The position numbers were made by a program, and so were the translations under genes. Shown piece after piece: positions 35,836 to 47,257 of a stretch of 64,000 nt of DNA. The notes beneath the pieces are model-generated. The model was not told the DNA's origin, did not search any database, and saw only the letters and a program-made list of their open reading frames with translations. This stretch comes from Agromyces ramosus (lineage in GTDB: Bacteria > Actinomycetota > Actinomycetes > Actinomycetales > Microbacteriaceae), in contig NZ_JAUSYY010000001.1 of assembly GCF_030817175.1 (NCBI RefSeq), positions 930,001 to 994,000 on the forward strand. Direction: 5' to 3'. Every line of letters starts with the position of its first letter. Position 1 is the first letter of the stretch.

Positions 35836-36443
35836 AGCCCCGCCCGTCGGGTCTCGGCGAGCGCGACGAGCTCGTCGCGGAGCCGGTCGGCCTCCTCCAT
35901 CGGCAGGCCGGGCACGGTGACGGCGGTGGATGCCGCCGCGGTCACGAACTTCAGGTCGGCGAGTCCGAGCGCACGCGCGACCGGACCGCGAGTGATGTCG
36001 ACGAGCTGCATGCGACCGTAGGGCACCGCCACCTGCCGCTGGTACATGATGCCGCGCTTGAAGAGCAGGTCGTCTTCGCGCAGGCGGTAGGCGATGGAGC
36101 GCACCCGGCGGGGCTCGAACGCGATGCCCAGGAGCGAGATGACGCCCAGCGCGATCGCACCCCAGAGCGCCCACGGCCACTGCCACAGGAAGTAGGCGAG
36201 GAGCAGCCCCCCGACGAAGACGATCATGCCGATGATCGAGCCGATGATCTCGACCACGAGGTACTTGGGCGACACGCGCAGCCAGCCGGTGTCGGCCGGG
36301 GCGACGGCGGGCAGGGCGGCGGCCTCGGGTGCACCGGTTGCGGCGGCATGCGTCACGGGCGCAGCGGATGCCGCGGCATCCGTCACATCGCCATCGTCTC
36401 GCCCTGGCGCCTGCTCGATGCCGTCGTCGCGGGTGTCAGGCAT
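35832..36443 (-). CDS. PH-domain membrane protein, YdbS-like
   Basis: 203 residues. A disordered Ala/Asp-rich N-terminus (about 50 residues) is followed by two membrane helices (IIGSIIGMIVFVGGLLLAYF; WALWGAIALGVISLLGIAF) and a bacterial PH (DUF304) domain: YRLREDDLLFKRGIMYQRQV, VPYGRMQLVDITRGPVARAL. It is coupled to both neighbours by overlaps (eight bases with DUF3180, four with the larger PH protein). Confidence 0.87.
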   Translation of the reverse strand: MPDTRDDGIEQAPGRDDGDVTDAAASAAPVTHAAATGAPEAAALPAVAPADTGWLRVSPKYLVVEIIGSIIGMIVFVGGLLLAYFLWQWPWALWGAIALGVISLLGIAFEPRRVRSIAYRLREDDLLFKRGIMYQRQVAVPYGRMQLVDITRGPVARALGLADLKFVTAAASTAVTVPGLPMEEADRLRDELVALAETRRAGL

Positions 36444-36909
36444 GTGCGTGCTCTTCCTTCTCGGCTTCGGGGTCGTCGGGGGGAAGTGTGCAGAACGCCT
36501 CGGCGATGAGGCCGCCCGCCATCAGGAGCCCGGCGCCGACCGCGGTGGCGAGCGCGAGCCAGACGGTCTCGGCCGAGGGCACGACGCTTCTCGTGAGCAG
36601 GAAGAGCGTGATGCCGAGCCCGAAGCCGAACAGGAGCGCGCCGCTCAGGCTGCACGCCTTCGCGAGCACCGCGGTGCGCATCGCACGGAACGGATCGAGG
36701 TGCTTGGTGGCCTTGCCCTTCACCGCCCGGCGGATGGGCCAGGCGAGCGCGACGACGATGACCGCGACGCCGACGAGCGTGACGGGCAGCGAGATCGGCG
36801 GCACGATGGCCTTCGAACCGCTCGAGACGGTGGCCAGGTCGGCGAGGTAGCCGACGACGAGGCCGCCCAGGGCGAAGGCGATGAGCGCGGACGCGTGCGT
36901 GCGCTTCAT
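36436..36909 (-). CDS. DUF3180 membrane protein
   Basis: 157 residues from ATG 36909, overlapping the folK stop. Four membrane helices (ASALIAFALGGLVVGYLADL; LPVTLVGVAVIVVALAWPI; GALLFGFGLGITLFLL; VWLALATAVGAGLLMAGGLI) and the motif KHLDPFRAMRTAVLAKACSL. DUF3180 genes occur almost only directly after folK in actinobacteria. Function unknown. Confidence 0.88.
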   Translation of the reverse strand: MKRTHASALIAFALGGLVVGYLADLATVSSGSKAIVPPISLPVTLVGVAVIVVALAWPIRRAVKGKATKHLDPFRAMRTAVLAKACSLSGALLFGFGLGITLFLLTRSVVPSAETVWLALATAVGAGLLMAGGLIAEAFCTLPPDDPEAEKEEHAHA

Positions 36910-37391
36910 CGGCGCACCACCTCGTCGGGTGCCGCATCGCGGAGCGCGGTGATCGGGCCGCGGCCGGGCAGCACGGCGAAGGGCTCGACGTCGAGCCACG
37001 GTTGCAGCACGAACGCGCGCTCGGCGGCGCGCGGGTGAGGCAGCACGAGTCGGTCGTCGGCGATCTCGGCGCCGTCGACGTCGATGAGGTCGAGGTCGAG
37101 CGTGCGGTCGCCCCAGCGCTCGGCACGCACCCGGCCGTGACGCTGTTCGATGCCCTGCAGCACGGTGAGGAGCGCGTGCGGCTCGAGTGTGGTGTCGACG
37201 ATGAGCACGCCGTTCAGGTAACGGGGCGCCTCGCGGTCGACGCCCGCGACCTTGATGGCAGGGGTCTCGTAGATCGGCGACACGGCCCGCAGCTCGACGC
37301 CCTCGGTGTCGGCGAGCTCACGGGTCGCCGTCGCGATCGTCGCCTCGCGATCGCCGAGGTTCGCCCCGAAGGCGATGACGGCGCGCGTCAT
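36906..37391 (-). CDS. folK: HPPK (2-amino-4-hydroxy-6-hydroxymethyldihydropteridine pyrophosphokinase)
   Basis: 161 residues. The signatures GANLGDREATI, SPIYETPA and RWGDRTLDLDLIDVDG (metal-binding Asp pair) with LPHPRAAERAFVL are the standard HPPK blocks. It transfers pyrophosphate from ATP to the pterin in dihydrofolate synthesis. It overlaps folB upstream and DUF3180 downstream by four bases each. Confidence 0.97.
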   Translation of the reverse strand: MTRAVIAFGANLGDREATIATATRELADTEGVELRAVSPIYETPAIKVAGVDREAPRYLNGVLIVDTTLEPHALLTVLQGIEQRHGRVRAERWGDRTLDLDLIDVDGAEIADDRLVLPHPRAAERAFVLQPWLDVEPFAVLPGRGPITALRDAAPDEVVRR

Positions 37392-37768
37392 GCCCGGCCC
37401 CGCACGATGGTGACCGAGACATCCGCGAACGGGACGGTGATGGGCGCCTCGGGCTTGTGCACCGTGACCTCGACCTCTTCGACCGCGGCGAATCCGAGGG
37501 CGACGGCGGCCACGCGCTCGGCGACCGTCTCGATGAGGTCGACCGGGTCGCGCTCGACGGCGGCGACGACGGCTTCGGCGAGCTCGCCGTAGTGCACCGT
37601 GCGGTCGAGGGCGTCGGCGGATGCCGCGGCGGCGAGATCGACCGCGACCGACACGTCGATCACGAAGTCCTGCCCCTCAGCACGCTCGAAGTCGAAGACG
37701 CCGTGGTGCGCGCGGACGCGCACGCCCGTGAGCGTGATGCGGTCGCGAGTCTCAGCCACGTCGTCCAC
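37388..37768 (-). CDS. folB: Dihydroneopterin aldolase
   Basis: About 126 residues. ITLTGVRVRAHHGVFDFERA and GQDFVIDVSVAVDL, then the YGELAEAV and IETVAERVA blocks with VTVHKPEAPI, are the FolB pattern (active-site Glu in FE/GQ and catalytic Lys in HKPEAP). It cleaves dihydroneopterin to the hydroxymethylpterin used by FolK. GTG at 37768 is chosen; GTG at 37759 is equally possible. Either start overlaps the folP stop. Confidence 0.93.
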   Translation of the reverse strand: MDDVAETRDRITLTGVRVRAHHGVFDFERAEGQDFVIDVSVAVDLAAAASADALDRTVHYGELAEAVVAAVERDPVDLIETVAERVAAVALGFAAVEEVEVTVHKPEAPITVPFADVSVTIVRGRA

Positions 37769-38582
37769 TCTGCCACGCCCCGAGCACGTCGAGTGCGCGC
37801 CGGGTGGCACGAACGTCGTGCACGCGTACGCCCCAGGCGCCCGCCTGGGCGGAGAGCACGCTCACCACCGCGGTGGGGAGGTCGCGGTGCTCGACCGGCG
37901 CATCGTCGGGCAGGAGCGCGCCGAGGAAGCGCTTGCGCGACGCGCCGACGAGGATCGGCAGCCCGAGGCCGGCCAGCACGTCGAGGCGCCCGAGCAGCTG
38001 CCAGTTCTGCTCGCCGCGCTTGGAGAACCCCAGCCCGGGGTCGAGGATCAGGCGCTCGGGCGCGACGCCTGCGGCGAGGAGCGCGTCGACGCGGGCCGCG
38101 AGCTCGTCGCGCACCTCGACGGCGACGTCGGCGTAGTCGGCGAGCGAGTCCATGCGATCGGAGTGTCCGCGCCAGTGCATCGCGACGTACTGGGCGCCCG
38201 TCTCGGCGGCGATGCGTGCCATCGCCTCGTCGGCGAGGCCGGCCGAGACGTCGTTGATGATCTCGGCGCCCACCTCGACGGCGGCGAGGGCGGTCGCGGC
38301 CCGCATGGTGTCGACGCTGACCCGGATGCCGCGAGCGGCGAGTTCGCGGATCACGGGGACCACGCGGCGTAGCTCCTCGTCGGGCTCGACCCGCGCGGCA
38401 CCGGGACGCGTGGACTCGCCGCCGACATCGACGAGGTCAGCTCCCTCGGCGACGAGTTCGAGCCCGTGCGCGATCGCGGCGTCGGCGTCGAACCAGCGCC
38501 CGCCGTCGCTGAAAGAGTCGGGCGTGACGTTGACGACGCCCATCACGAGCATGGAACTGCGAGGCGTCTCGCGTTCAGGCAT
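37752..38582 (-). CDS. folP: Dihydropteroate synthase
   Basis: 276 residues. VMGVVNVTPDSFSDGGRW and LVDVGGESTRPGA near the N-terminus, IINDVSAGLADEAM, DPGLGFSKRGEQNW and LVGASRKRFLG are the classic DHPS motifs; this is the sulfonamide target. It joins p-aminobenzoate to the pterin pyrophosphate. The ATG overlaps the folE stop by eight bases. No resistance-type insertion is apparent. Confidence 0.97.
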   Translation of the reverse strand: MPERETPRSSMLVMGVVNVTPDSFSDGGRWFDADAAIAHGLELVAEGADLVDVGGESTRPGAARVEPDEELRRVVPVIRELAARGIRVSVDTMRAATALAAVEVGAEIINDVSAGLADEAMARIAAETGAQYVAMHWRGHSDRMDSLADYADVAVEVRDELAARVDALLAAGVAPERLILDPGLGFSKRGEQNWQLLGRLDVLAGLGLPILVGASRKRFLGALLPDDAPVEHRDLPTAVVSVLSAQAGAWGVRVHDVRATRRALDVLGAWQSGRRG

Positions 38583-39171
38583 CGGTGCGCGACCCGATCA
38601 GGGCGATGATCTCGGCGCGCGCCGCCGGCTCGGCGAGGGTGCCGCGACTCGCGATCGTCACCGTGGAACTGCGTTCCTGGCGGGCGCCGCGCGTGGTCAC
38701 GCAGCGGTGCTGCGCGTCGAGCACGACGAGCACGCCCTTCGGGTCGAGGCCCGCCTGGAGGGCGTCGGCGATCTCCTCGGCGAGGCGTTCCTGCAGTTGC
38801 GGCCGGCGTGCGAGCGTGTCGACGACCGCGGGGATGCGGCCGAGACCGACGACGCGGTCACCCGGAAGGTAGGCGATGTGGGCCGTGCCGACGAAGGGCA
38901 GGAGGTGGTGCTCGCAGACCGAACGGAACGAGAGGTCGCGCAGGATCACCGCGTCGCTCGTGGCGGGCACCCCCGCCTCGGTCGCGCCGATCGGCACGGT
39001 GTCGGCGAGGTGGATCATCGGGTCGACGTCGAGCCCGCCGAAGAAGTCGGCGTACGCCTCGGCCACTCGCTGCGGCGTACGTTCGAGGCCCGGACGCGAC
39101 GGGTCTTCGCCGATCGCGAGCAGGATCTCGAGCACCGCGCGCTCGATGCGCTCGGCGTCCACTCCGGCCAT
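38575..39171 (-). CDS. folE: GTP cyclohydrolase I
   Basis: 198 residues from ATG 39171. LAIGEDPSRPGLERTPQRVA, the zinc/active-site block SVCEHHLLPFVGTAHIAYLP, VGLGRIPAVVDTLARRPQLQ and QHRCVTTRGARQ identify a type IA enzyme with all zinc ligands. It commits GTP to folate synthesis. It starts 28 bases after ftsH on the same strand and begins the fol gene run. Confidence 0.97.
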   Translation of the reverse strand: MAGVDAERIERAVLEILLAIGEDPSRPGLERTPQRVAEAYADFFGGLDVDPMIHLADTVPIGATEAGVPATSDAVILRDLSFRSVCEHHLLPFVGTAHIAYLPGDRVVGLGRIPAVVDTLARRPQLQERLAEEIADALQAGLDPKGVLVVLDAQHRCVTTRGARQERSSTVTIASRGTLAEPAARAEIIALIGSRTDA

Positions 39172-39199
39172 GGGTTCCCCTCTTCGGGTCGACGGAAGG

Positions 39200-41215
<2,016 letters not shown>

Positions 41216-41305
41216 GATCTTGCAAGGCTACATTGCAGTCACTGCGCGCCGGCCGAGTGTTCGCTGTGGGCTGTGCCGTCGCCGCGGCCGGGCCGACGGC
41301 CCGCC

Positions 41306-41857
<552 letters not shown>

Positions 41858-41933
41858 CCCGGTCTGCTCCCTCTGTCGCTCGGCGAACGGATGCCACGAG
41901 CCTACCGCCGGGGGACGGCCGGGCACGGCGGCG

Positions 41934-42992
41934 TCAGTGGTCGTGCGGCAGCACCTCGGTCGATCCGGTGGTGCTGAACACGACCCGCGTGCCGGCACGC
42001 GTCGCCTGGAGCCCCGGCAGGTCGATCGGGCCCTGGCCGTGCCAGCGGGTCACGAGCCGGGCGACCTCGAGCGTCTGCGTGCGCGTGAGCGAGACGCCGA
42101 ACTCGGCGGCGACGACATGGCGGATGAGCCGTTGCCGCAGGGCAGCCGGGTTCGCCGCGAGCGCGGCGACGGAGACGGCGATGCCCGCCTCGGCCGGTTC
42201 GCAGATCTCCTCGATGAGCTCGTCGATCTGCTGGTCGAAGGCCGCCTCGTCTTCTCGCAGCTGCTCGGCGGTGCGCACGAGCGCCTCGGCGATGCCGGGG
42301 CCGAGCTCGGCCTCGAGCACGGGGAGCACCCGCTCGCGCACCCGCACGCGCGCATACCCGTGGTCGGCGTTGTGCGGGTCGTCCCATGGCGTGAGCGCCG
42401 CATCGAGGCACGCCTGGCGCGTGGTCGCGCGCCGGATGCCGAGCAGGGGGCGCGCGTAGCGACCCGACCGGGCGGGCATGCCGGCGAGGCTGGCGGCTCC
42501 CGATCCGCGGGCGAGCCCGAGCAGCACGGTCTCGGCCTGGTCGTCGAGCGTGTGGCCGAGCAGGATCATCGTGGCGCCGGTCTCGTCGGCCACCGCATCG
42601 AGCGCGGAATAGCGGGCCGAGCGAGCGGATGCCTCGGGACCGCCTTCGCCCGAGACCTCGACGCGGCGCACCACCACGGGCTCGAGCCCGAGTTCGCGCG
42701 CGGTCGCCGCCGCAGCCGCCGCCACCTCGGCCGACGCGGCCTGCAGCCCGTGGTCGACGATCACCGCGCCGGCGCGCAGCCCCGCTCGTGGTGCCTCGAA
42801 CGCCGTGGCCGCCGCGAGCGCGAGCGAGTCGGCGCCCCCCGACAACGCGACGAGCACGAACGGTGCGGCGGCCACGGAGCCCGGCGCATCGGGCAGCGCC
42901 GCGCGCACCGCGCGACGCACGTCGGCGATCGGCGGGGTCAGCCGTGGGCGACGCCCGCTCGGGGCATCCGTCGGCTGGTCAGAAGGCATCAA
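41934..42992 (-). CDS. tilS: tRNA(Ile)-lysidine synthase
   Basis: 352 residues. The PP-loop ATPase motif is [12 protein letters not shown], followed by [37 protein letters not shown] and [14 protein letters not shown]. It modifies C34 of the AUA-reading tRNA-Ile to lysidine and is normally essential. The shorter actinobacterial form ends with a small C-terminal domain. It is divergent from ppa. Confidence 0.94.
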   Translation of the reverse strand: MMPSDQPTDAPSGRRPRLTPPIADVRRAVRAALPDAPGSVAAAPFVLVALSGGADSLALAAATAFEAPRAGLRAGAVIVDHGLQAASAEVAAAAAATARELGLEPVVVRRVEVSGEGGPEASARSARYSALDAVADETGATMILLGHTLDDQAETVLLGLARGSGAASLAGMPARSGRYARPLLGIRRATTRQACLDAALTPWDDPHNADHGYARVRVRERVLPVLEAELGPGIAEALVRTAEQLREDEAAFDQQIDELIEEICEPAEAGIAVSVAALAANPAALRQRLIRHVVAAEFGVSLTRTQTLEVARLVTRWHGQGPIDLPGLQATRAGTRVVFSTTGSTEVLPHDH

Positions 42993-43085
42993 GTAACCTT
43001 ATTCCGCCGATCGCACCCGATTCCGAACGGGACTGCCGCGGCCGAAGCTTCCGACACAGTGCTTCCACCAACAAGGAGAACCAGC

Positions 43086-43571
43086 ATGGGCGAATACGCC
43101 GCCATCATCGAGATCCCGAAGGGGAGCCGCAACAAGTACGAGGTCGATCACGAGACCGGCCGGGTGTTCCTCGACCGCGTGCTCTACACGACCTTCGTGT
43201 ATCCCACCGACTACGGCTTCTTCGAGAACACGCTCGGTGACGACGGCGACCCGCTCGACGTGCTCGTGCTGCTCGACTACCCGCTCTTCCCGGGCGTGGG
43301 CGTGAAGGTGCGCCCGGTCGGCGTGTTCCACATGACCGACGACGGCGGCGGCGACGCCAAGGTCATCGCGGTGCCCGCCGGCGACCCGCGCTGGAACCAC
43401 ATCCAAGACGTGAACGACATCCCCGAGTTCACGCGCAAGGAGATCGAGCACTTCTTCGAGCACTACAAGGACCTCGAGCCCGGCAAGTGGGTCAAGACCG
43501 AAGGCTGGGCCGACGCCGCCGAGGCCGAGTCGCTCATCGCCAAGGCGATCGAGAAGTTCCCCGGTCACTGA
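43086..43571 (+). CDS. ppa: Inorganic pyrophosphatase
   Basis: 161 residues, family [38 protein letters not shown] with the metal-binding [10 protein letters not shown] block, and [19 protein letters not shown]. It hydrolyses pyrophosphate from biosynthetic reactions. The start is fixed by AAGGAGA eight bases upstream. A strong terminator follows at 43622. Confidence 0.98.
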   Translation: MGEYAAIIEIPKGSRNKYEVDHETGRVFLDRVLYTTFVYPTDYGFFENTLGDDGDPLDVLVLLDYPLFPGVGVKVRPVGVFHMTDDGGGDAKVIAVPAGDPRWNHIQDVNDIPEFTRKEIEHFFEHYKDLEPGKWVKTEGWADAAEAESLIAKAIEKFPGH

Positions 43572-43621
43572 CCAGGGCATGAACTGAGCGGATGCCGCGG
43601 GCTCGCGACTTCCGGAACCGC

Positions 43622-43653
43622 AGAAGGGGCGGGCCTCGCGGCCCGCCCCTTCT
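43622..43653. terminator. Strong bidirectional terminator after ppa
   Basis: 14-bp stem AGAAGGGGCGGGCC / GGCCCGCCCCTTCT with a four-base loop between convergent ppa and the NlpC/P60 gene. Confidence 0.8.
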
Positions 43654-43675
43654 CGCGTCTGCTCAGGTCTGCCGG

Positions 43676-44971
43676 TCAGCCGGCGGGGCGGGCCGCCGCC
43701 GAGGGGCTGCCCCAGATGAAGTACTCGCGCACCGGCACGCCCTCGCGCGGCGCCTCGAGGATGCGGCCGCCGCCGAGGTAGATGGCGACGTGGTAGTAGT
43801 CGCCGCCACCGCCCCAGAACAGGAGGTCGCCACGCTGCGCCTGCGAGACCGGAACGGCGAGCCCGCGTCCGGCGAGCGTGCGGTACTGGTTGGTGGCGGA
43901 GTGCGTGCCGATCGAGATGCCGGCGTTCGCGTACGCCACCTTGGTGAGCCCCGAGCAGTCCCAGACATTCGGGCCGGCGCCGCCCAGGCGGTACGGCTCA
44001 CCCAGCTGCTGGCTCGCGAACCAGATGGCCGTCTCGACGGCACCCGTGTTCGGCGGCGGCGGCGTGGGGGTCGGCGCGGAAGACCCGCCACCGGTCGATC
44101 CCCCACCGGGCGCCGGCGCCGGGGCAGCGGGCTGCGCCGCAGCGGCAGCGGCGGCAGCAGCAGCGGCGGCCGCAGCAGCAGCAGCGGCGGCGGCCGCCTC
44201 CTCGCGAGCCTGCCCCTCGACGCGGAGTCGCTCGAGCTCGGCCGTCGTGTCCTTCAGGCTCGCGAGCTGCGCGTAGAGGTCGGCCGAGCGCGCCTCCTGC
44301 ACCGCCACGGCCGCGTTGGCGGCATCCGCGGCATCACGTGCCTCGTCGGCCCTGGTCTCCGCAAGCGATGCCAGCCGCGCACGTTCGGCGGCGGCATCCG
44401 CTGCCTGCTCCCGCAGGGCATCCGCGGTGTTGCCGTCGGCGACGGCCTGCGTGTACACGGCATTCGACTGCTCGCCGAGCTTCGACGCCATGCCGAGCTG
44501 TTCGAGCAGGCCCCGGGCGTCTTCACCCGAGAAGACGAGCTCGGTCGTGAGGTCGTTGCCGGCGGTCTTCGCGAGGTGCGCCGCGAGCAGTCCCGCGCGC
44601 ATCTTCGAGATCTCGGCGACCGCGTCGGCCTCATCGGCCTGCCGCCCGAGGGTGCGCTCGCGCTCCGCGGCCTGGTCGCGCTGGTCGACGGCGACCCGCC
44701 ACCCCTCGTCGGCCATCATCGACGCCTGCACCGCGGCATCCGCTGCCTGCTGGAGCCCCGCGAGCAACTCGGTGACCCTGCCGATCTCAGCCTGCTTCGT
44801 GGCCTCGTTCTGCTTCGCCTGCTCGATCTCGCTCCACGAGGGATAGTCGGGCTCGGCTGCCGCGGGCCCGCCCGCGAGCCCCACCGTCGCGGTCACGGCA
44901 CCGACCGCGACGGTCGAGAAGACCGTCGCGGGCTTCACCCGCGACACCGGCCGGGTGCGGTGCTCAGCCAA
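43676..44971 (-). CDS. Secreted NlpC/P60 peptidoglycan endopeptidase with coiled-coil N-terminus
   Basis: About 431 residues from TTG 44971 (overlaps the M23 stop); GTG 44947 (VSRVKPATVF) is an alternative just before the signal peptide. Mature protein: DYPSWSEIEQAKQNEA, a long helical coiled coil rich in Ala/Glu, a run of about 21 alanines, a Pro/Gly/Ser linker, and a C-terminal NlpC/P60 domain with catalytic Cys in NVWDCSGLTKVAY and His in DYYHVAIYLGGG. The layout matches RipA/RipC-type D,L-endopeptidases used in daughter-cell separation. The upstream M23 protein shares the same N-terminal signature. Confidence 0.92.
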   Translation of the reverse strand: MAEHRTRPVSRVKPATVFSTVAVGAVTATVGLAGGPAAAEPDYPSWSEIEQAKQNEATKQAEIGRVTELLAGLQQAADAAVQASMMADEGWRVAVDQRDQAAERERTLGRQADEADAVAEISKMRAGLLAAHLAKTAGNDLTTELVFSGEDARGLLEQLGMASKLGEQSNAVYTQAVADGNTADALREQAADAAAERARLASLAETRADEARDAADAANAAVAVQEARSADLYAQLASLKDTTAELERLRVEGQAREEAAAAAAAAAAAAAAAAAAAAAQPAAPAPAPGGGSTGGGSSAPTPTPPPPNTGAVETAIWFASQQLGEPYRLGGAGPNVWDCSGLTKVAYANAGISIGTHSATNQYRTLAGRGLAVPVSQAQRGDLLFWGGGGDYYHVAIYLGGGRILEAPREGVPVREYFIWGSPSAAARPAG

Positions 44972-46298
44972 AGTAGATGCCTCGGTCGGCCATGAAGGGC
45001 ACGGGGTCGATGCGGTTGCCGCCCGCATAGACCTCGAAATGCAGGTGGCAACCGGTGGAGGCGCCGGTCGACCCGCTCGAGGCGATGTTCTGGCCCGCGC
45101 CGACCCACTCACCGGTGCCGACGAACCTGCCGCCGTCACGGATATGGGCGTAGCCGGTCGAGATGCCGCCGCCGTGGTCGATCTTGATGAAGTTGCCGTA
45201 CGTTCCCGAGGAACCCGAGAAGGTCACGACGCCGCTGTTCGCGGCGTAGATGGGCGCGGAACATCCGGTGCCCAGATCGACCGCATAGTGGAAGCTGCCC
45301 GAGCAGCCGCCGCTGCAGATCGGCGCGCGCGGGCCGTACGTGCCCGTGATGCGCCCGCCCGCGGGCTTCGCCCAGCCCGACGCCGCCGGGGTGCCCACCG
45401 CGCCGTTGCGAATCGCCTCCTGCCTGCGGCGTTCCTCCTCCTGCCGGAGGCGCTCCTCCTCCGCCTTGCGGATGCGCTCGCCCTCCTCGTAGGCGGCGGT
45501 GGTCTTCGCCTCGGCGTCACGGAGGAAGGCCAGCTGCGCCTCGAGCTCGAGCTTCTTCGCCTGCGACTCGGCGAGCGCCGCCTCGGCGGCGGCCTGCGCC
45601 TCCTGCGCGGCCACGAGCGCCGCCTCGGCGGCGATGCGGAGCTTCTCGCGCTCGCCCTGGGCGACGACCGCCTGGGCGCCCAGCGCGCTCGCGGTGTTCT
45701 GCTTCTCCTGCGCGCGGTCGTAGATGCTGGAGGTGCGCTCGACCATCTTCTCCATGTTGCCGAGCTTGGAGAGCAGCGCCTCGGTCGCCGCGGAGTTGCC
45801 CGCGTCGAGGAAGAGGTTCACGCCGATGTCACCCCCGCCCGAGCGATAGAGCTGCGCCGCGACCTGGCCTGCGTTCTGCTCGGCGGCCTGTGCCTCGGCT
45901 GCCGATGCGTCGGCCTGCGCCTGGATCTGCGCGGCGCGGAGCACTGCCTCGTCATACTTCTGCTGCGCCACGAAGAGCTCGTCGGTTCGCCGCTCGGCTT
46001 CGGCACGCGTCGCCTCGACGTTCGCCGCGAGCTGCGCGATCAACGCCACGATCTGCGTGACGGCGGCCGCGCCGGCAGCGGTGTTCGCCTTGGCCGCCTG
46101 CACCTCGTCCCACGACGGATAGTCGGCGGCGAACGCGGGCTGCGGCGCAGCGGCGACGGGCCCCGCGAGGGCGGCCGCGACGATCGCAAGGGTCGCGACG
46201 AGACGGCGACCCCGGAACCCGGCCAGACCGCGCCTCGCTCCGCGAGCAGGGCGCGTCCGGGCTCCGGTGGTCTGCGGTCGGTCTGCGGTGCGGTGCAT
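44964..46298 (-). CDS. Secreted M23 (LytM-type) peptidase with coiled-coil N-terminus
   Basis: 444 residues. A long basic leader and signal peptide (RRLVATLAIVAAALAGPVAA) precede ADYPSWDEVQAAKANTAAG, an EnvC-like coiled coil of about 230 residues and a C-terminal LytM domain. Zinc ligands: His and Asp of FHYAVDLGTG and the HLHFE motif; the substrate side is GYAHIRDGG. It either cleaves peptidoglycan cross-bridges or, like EnvC, activates another hydrolase; the intact zinc motifs favour enzyme activity. The start is supported by GGGGAG. It is the first gene of the two-gene hydrolase operon. Confidence 0.92.
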   Translation of the reverse strand: MHRTADRPQTTGARTRPARGARRGLAGFRGRRLVATLAIVAAALAGPVAAAPQPAFAADYPSWDEVQAAKANTAAGAAAVTQIVALIAQLAANVEATRAEAERRTDELFVAQQKYDEAVLRAAQIQAQADASAAEAQAAEQNAGQVAAQLYRSGGGDIGVNLFLDAGNSAATEALLSKLGNMEKMVERTSSIYDRAQEKQNTASALGAQAVVAQGEREKLRIAAEAALVAAQEAQAAAEAALAESQAKKLELEAQLAFLRDAEAKTTAAYEEGERIRKAEEERLRQEEERRRQEAIRNGAVGTPAASGWAKPAGGRITGTYGPRAPICSGGCSGSFHYAVDLGTGCSAPIYAANSGVVTFSGSSGTYGNFIKIDHGGGISTGYAHIRDGGRFVGTGEWVGAGQNIASSGSTGASTGCHLHFEVYAGGNRIDPVPFMADRGIYFG

Positions 46299-46521
46299 GG
46301 CTCCCCGTCCACGCGGGCCTCGGGACCCCGCGCTCCTCGCTCTCGTTCAGGCACTGGCAGCCTTCACGATAGGTGCGGTTCGCGCGGGATCCGGGCATTT
46401 CCGGCGCGTGTGGCGGATCGCGCACCTGGAGGCGCGAGGCATCCGGCCTCGTCGTTTTGCGATCTCGCGATTCGACCCGTATGCTTGGCTGTCGGCGGTC
46501 GTGCCCCAGGCAAGACCACCC

Positions 46522-46594
46522 GGCCCCATCGTTTAGTGGCCTAGGACACCGCCCTTTCACGGCGGCAGCACGGGTTCGAATCCCGTTGGGGTCA
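46522..46594 (+). tRNA. tRNA-Glu (TTC)
   Basis: Acceptor GGCCCCA / TGGGGTC, anticodon arm CCGCC-CTTTCAC-GGCGG (TTC), T arm GGGTTCGAATCCC. First of three tandem tRNA genes. Confidence 0.95.
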
Positions 46595-46644
46595 CTGCAC
46601 GACAAGCACATACAATTGAATACCGGTGTTGCGAAACACCACGA

Positions 46645-46718
46645 GGCCCTGTAGCGCAGTTGGTTAGCGTGCCGCCCTGTCACGGCGGAGGTCGCGGGTT
46701 CAAGTCCCGTCAGGGTCG
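46645..46718 (+). tRNA. tRNA-Asp (GTC)
   Basis: Acceptor GGCCCTG / CAGGGTC, anticodon arm CCGCC-CTGTCAC-GGCGG (GTC), T arm CGGGTTCAAGTCCCG, discriminator G. Confidence 0.95.
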
Positions 46719-46728
46719 CTCAGGCGAC

Positions 46729-46758
46729 AAGCCCTTTCCCTTACGAGAGAAGGGGCTT
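46729..46758 (+). terminator. Hairpin after tRNA-Asp
   Basis: AAGCCCTTTC / GAAGGGGCTT stem (one G-T pair) followed by TTCTCC. Confidence 0.55.
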
Positions 46759-46807
46759 TCTCCTTATTCGAGGCAATTCCTCTGGTTTCGATCGGCGGAT
46801 GCCCCGA

Positions 46808-46880
46808 GGCTCTGTAGCTCAGTTGGTAGAGCGTTCGACTGAAAATCGAAAGGTCACCGGATCGATGCCGGTCGGAGCCA
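46808..46880 (+). tRNA. tRNA-Phe (GAA), integration site of an island
   Basis: Acceptor GGCTCTG / CGGAGCC, anticodon loop ACTGAAAATC (GAA), T-arm region CCGGATCGATGCCGG. From 46838 onward the sequence is duplicated exactly at 51353-51403, so the 3' half of this gene is an att site. Confidence 0.95.
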
Positions 46881-46888
46881 CATCGAAA
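46838..46888 (+). repeat. attL-like core: 3' part of tRNA-Phe plus 8 bases
   Basis: 51 bases from the anticodon loop (ACTGAAAATCG) through CATCGAAA, identical to 51353-51403. Similarity continues as a related terminator hairpin on both sides. Confidence 0.9.
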
Positions 46889-46889
46889 G

Positions 46890-46911
46890 CCCCCGGGAAA
46901 CCGGGGGTTTT
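46890..46911 (+). terminator. Terminator after tRNA-Phe
   Basis: CCCCCGG-GAAA-CCGGGGG followed by TTTT. A sister hairpin lies after the right att copy. Confidence 0.75.
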
Positions 46912-46917
46912 CTCGTG

Positions 46918-47172
46918 TCAGCGGGTGATCCCGCCGGTGTCGCGGCGAGGCTGTGCCATTAATGTGCCATTAAGGTCGACGGGGGCCCGCCTCCTGGTTC
47001 GATTCGGTGGTTCGCCGGCTGCGCTCTTGAGCGCGTCGTTCAGTGCTGCGCCGGCACGGAGCGCGACGCCCTCGCGGGCGCGCGAGTAGACGCCGTCGGG
47101 CACGAGGTCGAGCAGCGTTCGAATCTGGTCGAGGGTGAGCGCACGCGAGACAGGCGAGATGGACTCGCGCAT
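46918..47172 (-). CDS. Short hypothetical protein at the island left end (doubtful)
   Basis: 84 residues from ATG 47172. RALTLDQIRTLLDLVPDG faintly resembles the first helix of a tyrosine-recombinase catalytic domain (LT..E...LL..V), but no Arg-His-Arg-Tyr residues follow. The end NGTLMAQPRRDTGG is encoded by the two tandem TGTGCCATTAA repeats. It could be a recombinase remnant or not a gene at all. Confidence 0.3.
   Translation of the reverse strand: MRESISPVSRALTLDQIRTLLDLVPDGVYSRAREGVALRAGAALNDALKSAAGEPPNRTRRRAPVDLNGTLMAQPRRDTGGITR
46952..46973 (+). repeat. Two tandem TGTGCCATTAA 11-mers (candidate integrase arm sites)
   Basis: Two head-to-tail copies (46952-46962, 46963-46973) lie 64 bases inside the left att core. 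A third copy lies at 51242-51252 inside the right end. Confidence 0.5.
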
Positions 47173-47257
47173 GCTCGGCCGCTTGACCTCGCGCCGGAAT
47201 CCCGCGCTTGGACTTGACCTCGCAACGAGCACGATCGGTTGTACGCGACGAGAGTTC

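Noticed and set aside
44135..44197. Trinucleotide microsatellite or CRISPR-like repeat
   Set aside because: It is a coding alanine run of mixed GCN codons inside the NlpC/P60 linker; there are no spacers.
46500..46880. The repeated CCGCCCTxTCACGGCGG blocks as a regulatory repeat
   Set aside because: They are the anticodon stems of tRNA-Glu and tRNA-Asp.
46918..47172. Tyrosine integrase of the tRNA-Phe island
   Set aside because: Only one short helix resembles a recombinase domain; none of the catalytic Arg, His or Tyr residues can be found, so it is listed only as a doubtful hypothetical.
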